Part shown: piece after piece, positions 58,979-64,000 of the stretch
Layout of the letters: every line of letters begins with the position of its first letter
Position numbering within the stretch: the first letter of the stretch is position 1
Origin: Micromonospora purpureochromogenes
GTDB lineage: Bacteria > Actinomycetota > Actinomycetes > Mycobacteriales > Micromonosporaceae
NCBI RefSeq assembly: GCF_900091515.1
Contig: NZ_LT607410.1
Location: forward strand, 5,146,001 to 5,210,000
Direction: 5' to 3'
Length of the DNA stretch: 64,000 nucleotides
Translations under genes and position numbers: made by a program
Notes under the pieces: model-generated
Databases searched by the model: none
The model's input: the letters and a program-made list of their open reading frames with translations, nothing else
Told to the model about the DNA's origin: nothing

Positions 58979-59629
58979 ATGCAGCGAGACAGACGGAGCG
59001 CACGCCTGTCCCTGGCAAGCCTCGACTTCCTCGGCAGCGACACCGAGTTACGGACACAGGCTCATCAGGCCTACCTCAAGACGGACTGCCGCCAGGCGCC
59101 AGGCACCCACACAGGGCAGGACCGGACCGGATCCGTCACAGTCCTCATCGACGCACACCGCGACGTCGAAGACGTGTCCATCGCCCAGAACTGGCGCAGC
59201 CAGCTCGGCGTGGGCGGACTGGCCGACGCACTCTTTCAGGCCTACACCGCAGCGCTGCACACCGCACTCGAGGCATCAGCACTACAGGAGTTGCAGACAG
59301 ACCAGGACACGCCGCCGACGACGCCGGCATCCGACGCCAATCAAGATGATCACGCCGACGAGGAGCACCTCTGGCTGCGTCGCACCTGGCGCACGCTGCA
59401 CGAGATCGATGCGGATCTCCAACAGTTGGCCCAGGAGCCGAACGTCGACGCCGAGCAGGCAATCTCCGGCCCACACGGTTGCCTGACGCTCCGCCTGCGC
59501 GGCGGGAGCATCGTCGCCATCACACAGGACGTCGCCCGCATCGCACATATGGATGCGGGCCAGGTCCAGTTCGAGGCCCGATCCCTGTTCGGGACCTACA
59601 CACTCGCCCGCGTCCGCAACCGCTCCTGA
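58979..59629 (+). CDS. YbaB/EbfC-like protein in a T7SS-type cassette
   Basis: 216 residues. The centre has GSVTVLIDAHRDVEDVSIAQ and LGVGGLADALFQAYTAAL, matching YbaB-like nucleoid proteins that actinobacteria often encode next to WXG100/ESX-type genes. A Gln/Asp-rich linker and a second beta-rich part (GCLTLRLRGGSIVAITQD) follow. The ATG at 58979 has GGGGGAC before it. It is followed after 9 bp by an EspC-like gene. Possibly a chaperone or DNA-binding partner of the secreted proteins. Confidence 0.6.
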   Translation: MQRDRRSARLSLASLDFLGSDTELRTQAHQAYLKTDCRQAPGTHTGQDRTGSVTVLIDAHRDVEDVSIAQNWRSQLGVGGLADALFQAYTAALHTALEASALQELQTDQDTPPTTPASDANQDDHADEEHLWLRRTWRTLHEIDADLQQLAQEPNVDAEQAISGPHGCLTLRLRGGSIVAITQDVARIAHMDAGQVQFEARSLFGTYTLARVRNRS

Positions 59630-59638
59630 GGTGCACGC

Positions 59639-59956
59639 ATGAACGAACTGAACGTCATCACCGATGCCGTCCGCGACGAGGGCGGCAAGTGGCTGAAGCT
59701 GTCCGACCAGGTCGCCGCGATCAAGAGCACAGCCGAGCAGTTACACCTCGACGCCTCGGCCTTCTTCATCGGCGACGCGAACGTCCTCATTCACTCGGTC
59801 GCGTACCGGGACTTCCACGCCTTCATGATCGACATCCTCGGCGGCGCCGTCACCGAGTTCGAGCAGATCGGCGGAGCGCTCCGGCGCATCGCTGACGAAT
59901 ACGACCGCGCCGACAAGGTTGTCGCCCTCGACCTCAACAAGATCTACACCGCCTGA
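59639..59956 (+). CDS. EspC-like/WXG100-family T7SS substrate
   Basis: 105 residues, all helical: NELNVITDAVRDEGGKWLKL, then a second long helix ending in IADEYDRAD. The YxxxD type VII secretion signal is at residues 88-92 (YDRAD), at the expected end of the second helix. Length and shape match EspC (DUF2580)/WXG100 proteins. No ESX secretion core is in this window, so export would use machinery encoded elsewhere. Confidence 0.7.
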   Translation: MNELNVITDAVRDEGGKWLKLSDQVAAIKSTAEQLHLDASAFFIGDANVLIHSVAYRDFHAFMIDILGGAVTEFEQIGGALRRIADEYDRADKVVALDLNKIYTA

Positions 59957-59978
59957 CGACGAAGGACACGAACACCCG

Positions 59979-60728
59979 ATGCAGCCTGGAACCTCCGACC
60001 TCGAGTACGGCGAGCCGTTCAACATGGCCTTCGACCAGATCCGCTTGGGCATCGACACCGCCGTCGGCAAGTTCAACGAGATCGTCGACCAGGTCAAGGA
60101 GTGGAAGTGGCTCCTCGGACCGGCGGCGCTCTGGTGGATCAAGCACAATCTGGACACCACCCGCGGCGCACTGAACGCCGTCCTCGACCAGGTCGACCGG
60201 GCCCTGGAGCATCAACTGCCGGTGCTCTCGTTGATCAACATCAGCTTCCGGTGGGTCAACGACGTGAAGAGGCCCGTCTCCGACCTGTCATTCGTCACCA
60301 CGGAACCAGTCGACGAAAACCTCGCCAAGTGGACCGGCGACGCGGCGAGCGCCTACAACGCCAAGGCCGTCAAGCAGAAGGCCGCCGTCGACGAATCCGT
60401 GCTGAAGTCGGAGTTCATCAGCCAGTGGCTGTTCAAGATCGCCAAGGCGAACGTCGACTACGCCGTCCAACTAGCGAAGATCGTCACGGGCCTCGCCGGC
60501 AAGCTGGTGCAGGCAGCGACCGAGGCGACCACCGTGATCGACCTGCCCTGGGCCATCTCCACCCTCGCGAAGTCCGTCGGCGACTCCGTGACCGACGGCC
60601 TGAACACGTTGCTCACCATCGGGCAACGGTTCGTGGACGCGTTGGGCAACGTGCGGGACATCGCCACCCAGGTCGGGGACTACTCGAAGCTGCCGGGAGG
60701 TCAGTGGCCGCAAGCCGTGCGCGGCTGA
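59979..60728 (+). CDS. Putative T7SS-exported helical protein with WxG motif
   Basis: 249 residues, helical. WTG (118-120) lies in AKWTGDAASAYNAKA, the WxG turn of WXG100/LXG-type proteins, followed by a long coiled helix. The first half has amphipathic helices (IRLGIDTAVGKFNEIVDQVK). No C-terminal enzyme domain is seen; it could be a structural partner or a pore-forming substrate. It starts at the ATG at 59979, 22 bp after the EspC-like gene, clearly one operon. Confidence 0.6.
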   Translation: MQPGTSDLEYGEPFNMAFDQIRLGIDTAVGKFNEIVDQVKEWKWLLGPAALWWIKHNLDTTRGALNAVLDQVDRALEHQLPVLSLINISFRWVNDVKRPVSDLSFVTTEPVDENLAKWTGDAASAYNAKAVKQKAAVDESVLKSEFISQWLFKIAKANVDYAVQLAKIVTGLAGKLVQAATEATTVIDLPWAISTLAKSVGDSVTDGLNTLLTIGQRFVDALGNVRDIATQVGDYSKLPGGQWPQAVRG

Positions 60729-60880
60729 GAGGCGACCCAGGGCTCCGGTATGGGCGCCGGTCTCCACCCGCCTCCAGGAAGGCGGGGCCGGCGGAGGACA
60801 GGCGCTCCTGGCGTCGCCCTGGCCTCGACACCCGCCGTGCCCGACACGCAACATGTCTAGCTACCCGCAGGTCCGCGGCA

Positions 60881-61522
60881 TCATGCGGTGGGCACGGACG
60901 CCTGGGCCGCCTTGAGGAAGGTCAGGGACTTTCCGGCCAGCGTTTCCGTGGGCGTGTAGGAGTCAGCACCGACGGCCAGCCACACCTTCACCACCAGATT
61001 GCCGCTGCGGGCGTGCACCATGTACTCGGCGTACCGGAACCCCGGCTCGGACCGCTTCGTGAACGCCTCTGCCTCCTCCCCCACGTTCGCCACCGCTCCC
61101 ACCGGCATCATGCCGGTCGCCTGCCGGGTACCCCGGTAGAGCAGGCGAGCCTCCTCAGCGGTCGAGGGAGTGGACGCCTCCACACGCAGGTTCGCCTGAT
61201 AACCCGCCTTGGTGCGCATCTCGAACAGGCACGCCGCCCCCGGCCGTCCGGCAGGCGGCTTCGGGTCGGTTCGCGTCACCGTCACACCGAGGTCCGCCAG
61301 CGGCCTCAGATCCGTACGCGCACACAAGTCCACGTTGACCGCAGTGTAGGAGGGCCGGCCGGCCGAAGTGGAGGCGCTGGGAACACCGGTGGATGCCTGC
61401 GCCTCTGCCGACGGAACAGCGGTGGGAGGGTCCGCGCCGCCGTCGCAGCCGGCGACCACGATGACGACGAGTGCAGCAAGCAGGCAGGGAACACGGGGCG
61501 ACACCAGCACGACCACGAACAT
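60881..61522 (-). CDS. Putative lipoprotein, DUF3558-like
   Basis: 213 residues from the ATG at 61522 (an upstream start at 61558 is possible). The signal ends in VIVVAGC, a lipobox. A Ser/Ala/Pro linker and a domain with VNVDLCARTDLRPLADLGV and ACLFEMRTKAGYQANLRVEA (two cysteines likely bridged) recall DUF3558 lipoproteins. Convergent with the T7SS-type cassette; may be part of the same envelope function. Confidence 0.65.
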   Translation of the reverse strand: MFVVVLVSPRVPCLLAALVVIVVAGCDGGADPPTAVPSAEAQASTGVPSASTSAGRPSYTAVNVDLCARTDLRPLADLGVTVTRTDPKPPAGRPGAACLFEMRTKAGYQANLRVEASTPSTAEEARLLYRGTRQATGMMPVGAVANVGEEAEAFTKRSEPGFRYAEYMVHARSGNLVVKVWLAVGADSYTPTETLAGKSLTFLKAAQASVPTA

Positions 61523-61575
61523 ACCCGCTGTCACCGCCCGGAACTGACCGTGCAACAAGCGGCTATGGTGCCGGC

Positions 61576-61833
61576 ATGAGCGCCCGTGAAGCCCTGGAAC
61601 AGATCACACGCATCCGCACGGTCACCGCCAGCGCGATCCTCGGTAACCAAGTCGACCTGCGCGGGTATCCCTACCGGCTCCTGTCCATCGTCTCCCACCA
61701 CGGGATCGGCGGCGATCTGGTCACCCAGGCAGTGGCGGCGGCCGAAGTGCTCGAGCAGTTCGGGTGGGAACTCATCACTGTCTCCGAGTTCGCCAGCAGC
61801 AGGATGGTCTACGCCATCATGCGCCGCCGGTGA
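61576..61833 (+). CDS. Conserved hypothetical protein, 85 residues
   Basis: Starts at the ATG at 61576 with TATGGT 6 bases upstream (leaderless). It reads MSAREALEQITRIRTVTA then VEQ-like helices and ends YAIMRRR. Pattern of a small alpha/beta protein (LITVSEFASSRMVYAI). Divergent from the lipoprotein gene. No function known. Confidence 0.6.
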   Translation: MSAREALEQITRIRTVTASAILGNQVDLRGYPYRLLSIVSHHGIGGDLVTQAVAAAEVLEQFGWELITVSEFASSRMVYAIMRRR

Positions 61834-61921
61834 CTGAACCCGGCGGAAACGGGGCTACGGAGACATCGTGCCGCTGGTGGTCGCCCACGTCGTGGGAAGC
61901 GGGCTGCTCGCCGACTCTGGC

Positions 61922-62197
61922 CTACGTAAACGAGAACCGGCAGATCATCGCGCGTGCAGTTGAGCGCGGTTGAGTGCCGGAACGGTCGCCAAGCCGGGAG
62001 CTGGCGACTGGCAGGAGTCCGTATTCGCGGGCCCGGTTACGGTGCGTCGTTGGGGCTGGTGATTCTCGAGTGGACTGGGCCGGTGGTGGTGGGTTCTGGG
62101 TCAGGGCGGTGAACTGCTGCCGTACACGTGTGACAACACCGACGTGGTGCAGGACGACGGCGCCGAAGCCGATGATCGCGATCCCGCTGGCGATGGA
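61922..62197 (-). pseudogene. Membrane-protein gene fragment truncated by the IS element
   Basis: The minus-strand frame is open from the left IS end to the TAG at 61922-61924 (91 codons). It begins SIASGIAIIGFGAVVLHHVG, a clear hydrophobic helix, then continues into a Pro/Arg-rich tail. No start codon or promoter precedes it except inside the IS. The N-terminal part is not found on the other side of the element. Confidence 0.6.
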
Positions 62198-62223
62198 TGA
62201 ACCGCCCCGGGTTCTGTGGAGAC
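62198..62223. repeat. Left terminal inverted repeat of the IS3-family element
   Basis: TGAACCGCCCCGGGTTCTGT plus GGAGAC; pairs with 63497-63522 at 22 of 26 positions. Confidence 0.85.
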
Positions 62224-62224
62224 C

Positions 62225-63148
62225 TCAGCTGTTGGCTCCAACCACCTCACGGGGCTGGGGTTGAGCGTAGAACATCGATTCGTACTCGGTCGGCGGGACG
62301 TGCCCGATGGCGGAGTGCACGCGCTGGTTGTTGTACCAGTCGACCCACTCGGCGGTGGCCAGTTCGACCTGGGCGAGGCTTCGCCACGGGCCCCGGGGTT
62401 TGATCAGCTCGGTCTTGTAGAGGCCGATGGTGGACTCCATCAGCGCGTTGTCCAGGGCGTCACCGACGCTGCCGATCGAGGCGTCGATACCGGCATCGAG
62501 CAGGTGGGTGGTGAACCGGAACGACGTGTACTGACTGCCCGCATCGCTGTGATGTACCAGGCCCGCCCCGACCGGCTGGCCGGCGCGGTCACGGCGCCAC
62601 AGCCCCATGTCCAGGGCGGCCAGGACCAGCGGGGTTCGTTTGTTCGTCGCCGCGGACCAACCCACGATCGCCCTCGAGTAGACGTCAACGACGAACGCGA
62701 CGTAGACCACGCCGGACCAGGCGGCGACGTGGGTGAAGTCCGCGACCCAGCACCGGTTCGGCCGGGCGGCGGTGAAGTCCCGGTTGAGCAGGTCGGCGGC
62801 CCGTTCATGCCCCGGATCGGCGGTGGTGGTGCGGATCTTCTTGCCCCGCACGACACCGGCCAGGCCAGCATCACGCATCAACCGCTCGACCGTGCACCGG
62901 GCCGTCGGATGCCCTTGGCGGCGCAGCTCGTGCCAGATCTTGCGGGCTCCGTAGACGCCGTAGTTCGCCGAGTGGATCTCCCGCATGAGTTCTGTCAGCT
63001 GCGCATCACGCACCTGCCGCTTCGACGGCGGACGCTTCTTGGCCGCCCAGTAACCGCTCGGGGTGATCTGCAGCCCGTGCTGACGCAGCACGCGACAGAT
63101 CGGCTCGACTCCACCGAAGCGGTCCCGATGCTCGTCGACGAAACTCAC
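62225..63148 (-). CDS. IS3-family transposase OrfB (DDE integrase domain)
   Basis: 307 residues from a GTG at 63148 that overlaps the orfA stop (GTGA). HTH_21-like N-terminus (YGVYGARKIWHELRRQG, CTVERLMRDAGL), then the rve core with catalytic Asp in CWVADFTHV, Asp in VHHSDAGSQY and Glu in NALMESTIG. Together with OrfA it makes the transposase, probably through frameshifting or reinitiation at the overlap. Confidence 0.92.
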   Translation of the reverse strand: MSFVDEHRDRFGGVEPICRVLRQHGLQITPSGYWAAKKRPPSKRQVRDAQLTELMREIHSANYGVYGARKIWHELRRQGHPTARCTVERLMRDAGLAGVVRGKKIRTTTADPGHERAADLLNRDFTAARPNRCWVADFTHVAAWSGVVYVAFVVDVYSRAIVGWSAATNKRTPLVLAALDMGLWRRDRAGQPVGAGLVHHSDAGSQYTSFRFTTHLLDAGIDASIGSVGDALDNALMESTIGLYKTELIKPRGPWRSLAQVELATAEWVDWYNNQRVHSAIGHVPPTEYESMFYAQPQPREVVGANS

Positions 63149-63471
63149 GAGCGTGTCGTAGGCCGGTCGAGCTCGGCCGCGAAGAAAGCCGACGCGGCCT
63201 TCAAGATCTCATTCGCCCGACGCAGCTCGGCGTTCTCCCGACGCAGCCGCTTCAGCTCCGCCGACTCCTCCGACGTCACCCCCGGCCGCCAGCCATCATC
63301 GACCTGTGCCTGCCGGACCCACTTACGCAACGTCTCGGCCGTGCCGATCCCCAGCCGGGCCGCCACCGCCGTGATCGCCGCCCAGTCCGACTCGTAGTTC
63401 GGCCGCACCTCCGCGACCATCCGCACCGCCCGCTCCCGCAGCTCCTGCGGATACGGCTTCGTTCCTGCCAC
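63145..63471 (-). CDS. IS3-family OrfA (helix-turn-helix, leucine zipper)
   Basis: 108 residues from the GTG at 63471. It reads KPYPQELRERAVRMVAEV with a HTH (LGIGTAETLRKWVRQAQ) and a leucine-zipper helix (ELKRLRRENAELRRANEIL). Binds the IS ends. Confidence 0.9.
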   Translation of the reverse strand: MAGTKPYPQELRERAVRMVAEVRPNYESDWAAITAVAARLGIGTAETLRKWVRQAQVDDGWRPGVTSEESAELKRLRRENAELRRANEILKAASAFFAAELDRPTTRS

Positions 63472-63496
63472 CTCTCGATCCTTCCCAAGCGGGGAA

Positions 63497-63522
63497 GTCT
63501 CTACAAGATCCGGGGCGGTTCA
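63497..63522. repeat. Right terminal inverted repeat of the IS3-family element
   Basis: Complement of the left end (TGAACCGCCCCGGATCTTGT plus AGAGAC when reversed). Confidence 0.85.
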
Positions 63523-63654
63523 GAGGATCTTGTCAAGCGACACTTCCGGCGGGTGGTGGCGACATTGAAGGGCCTGTGCTGGGCAGAAGGCCACTCCCTC
63601 GGGCGGTTCGGTGCCGACTCGGGGCATGCGCTGGCTTGACCCGCCCGCGGTGGC

Positions 63655-64000
63655 TTACACGTCCTTCTCGTCCCGCCAACCGCCGGGTTCGGGATGGTAG
63701 CCGTAAGCGGCGGCCCGCACCGTGTCCTCGTTCTCCAGCCCGGAGCCGATCGCGCCGCCGACGGTGGCCAGCGAACTGGTGATCCAGGCGAGCGTCAGGT
63801 AGTCGGTGAAATCGACCGGCAGCTGCAGGGTCTGTTCCAGCACGGATGTGTCGATCAGCAGCGCTGCGGCGAGCACCGTTCCGGCGAACAGCACCAGGTA
63901 GGACACCGCCGTGGCCAGAGTGAGGAGGATCGTACCTAGGTTGGACAGCCGGGCCAGCTCAGCCGGTGTCTCCCGGTCTGGTTTCTCCCATAGGTCGTGC
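63655..64000 (-). CDS. C-terminal part of a membrane protein, truncated at window edge
   Basis: The frame is open to the right edge (115 codons seen): HDLWEKPDRETPAELARL, then two hydrophobic helices (ILLTLATAVSYLVLFAGTVL, then LTLAWITSSLATVGGAIGS) and a polar tail ending WRDEKDV. The two helices and tail suggest an anchored regulator or sensor. The 5' end lies beyond the window. The 132 bp between it and the IS hold no clear gene, although plus-strand bases 63523-63642 encode a protein-like fragment ending HALA. Confidence 0.65.
   Translation of the reverse strand, partial: HDLWEKPDRETPAELARLSNLGTILLTLATAVSYLVLFAGTVLAAALLIDTSVLEQTLQLPVDFTDYLTLAWITSSLATVGGAIGSGLENEDTVRAAAYGYHPEPGGWRDEKDV

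Larger units (their letters stand above)
62198..63522 (-). mobile_element. IS3-family insertion sequence
   Basis: Imperfect terminal inverted repeats of 26 bp (62198-62223 and 63497-63522; 22 of 26 match, starting TGAACCGCCCCGG) enclose orfA and orfB. About 1325 bp. No target-site duplication is seen: the 3 bases outside are GGA on the left and GAG on the right. Both transposase frames are intact, so it may be active. Confidence 0.9.

Overview
The window is very GC-rich, coding-dense actinomycete DNA. Operons overlap by ATGA/GTGA, GTG starts are common, and several starts look leaderless with a TANNNT box just upstream. The gene set (iniBAC-like dynamins with an IniR-like regulator, AfsR/SARP regulators, DUF742, DUF6223, CU044_5270-type proteins, T7SS-type substrates) suggests Micromonosporaceae, probably Micromonospora or a close relative. 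The genus is an inference from gene content; no rRNA or tRNA gene is visible.

Region 1 (1-11.5 kb): the 3' end of a repeat-rich protein gene, then an ini-like envelope-stress locus. On the minus strand are an IniB-like protein and two coupled dynamin-like GTPases (IniA/IniC-like). Divergent on the plus strand are an Hsp70-like ATPase without a substrate-binding domain, a large ATPase-LuxR regulator (IniR-like), an orphan DUF742 protein, a membrane-anchored CBM2-like protein and a TerC-family membrane protein. Region 2 (11.5-14.2 kb): a lipoprotein gene and a quinone oxidoreductase gene, both frameshifted, and an NAD(P)-binding reductase. Region 3 (14.4-31.5 kb): a secreted subtilase, two AfsR-type regulators on either side of an ECF sigma factor, a Rv2525c-like secreted protein with VCBS repeats, a single protein joining polysaccharide deacetylase, glycosyltransferase 2 and acyltransferase, and a junction of two gene remnants.

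Region 4 (31.5-44.0 kb): mixed metabolic and stress genes. These are an ArsR-phosphatase fusion with a VOC protein, a DUF6223 gene facing a two-component system, OsmC, AlkD-like, a D-Ala-D-Ala carboxypeptidase, an ECF sigma/CU044_5270 pair, an HD phosphohydrolase, DUF1801, a sulfatase-modifying-factor-like protein, DoxX-like and an FAD hydroxylase. Region 5 (44.1-47.4 kb): a persulfide-detoxification operon (CstR-like repressor with two palindromic operators, persulfide dioxygenase-rhodanese, rhodanese with membrane anchor, TauE exporter). Region 6 (47.4-55.6 kb): an arsenic island with four ArsR-type repressors (one fused to a phosphatase), two flavin monooxygenases, an ArsN-type acetyltransferase, an MFS transporter, an aquaporin, arsC and an arsC relic.

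Region 7 (55.7-64 kb): an ECF sigma factor with its membrane partner, a small membrane protein, a methyltransferase, an orphan cassette resembling type VII secretion substrates (YbaB-like, EspC-like with YxxxD, WxG protein, lipoprotein), and an intact IS3-family element that truncates a neighbouring membrane-protein gene. A partial membrane-protein gene runs off the right edge.
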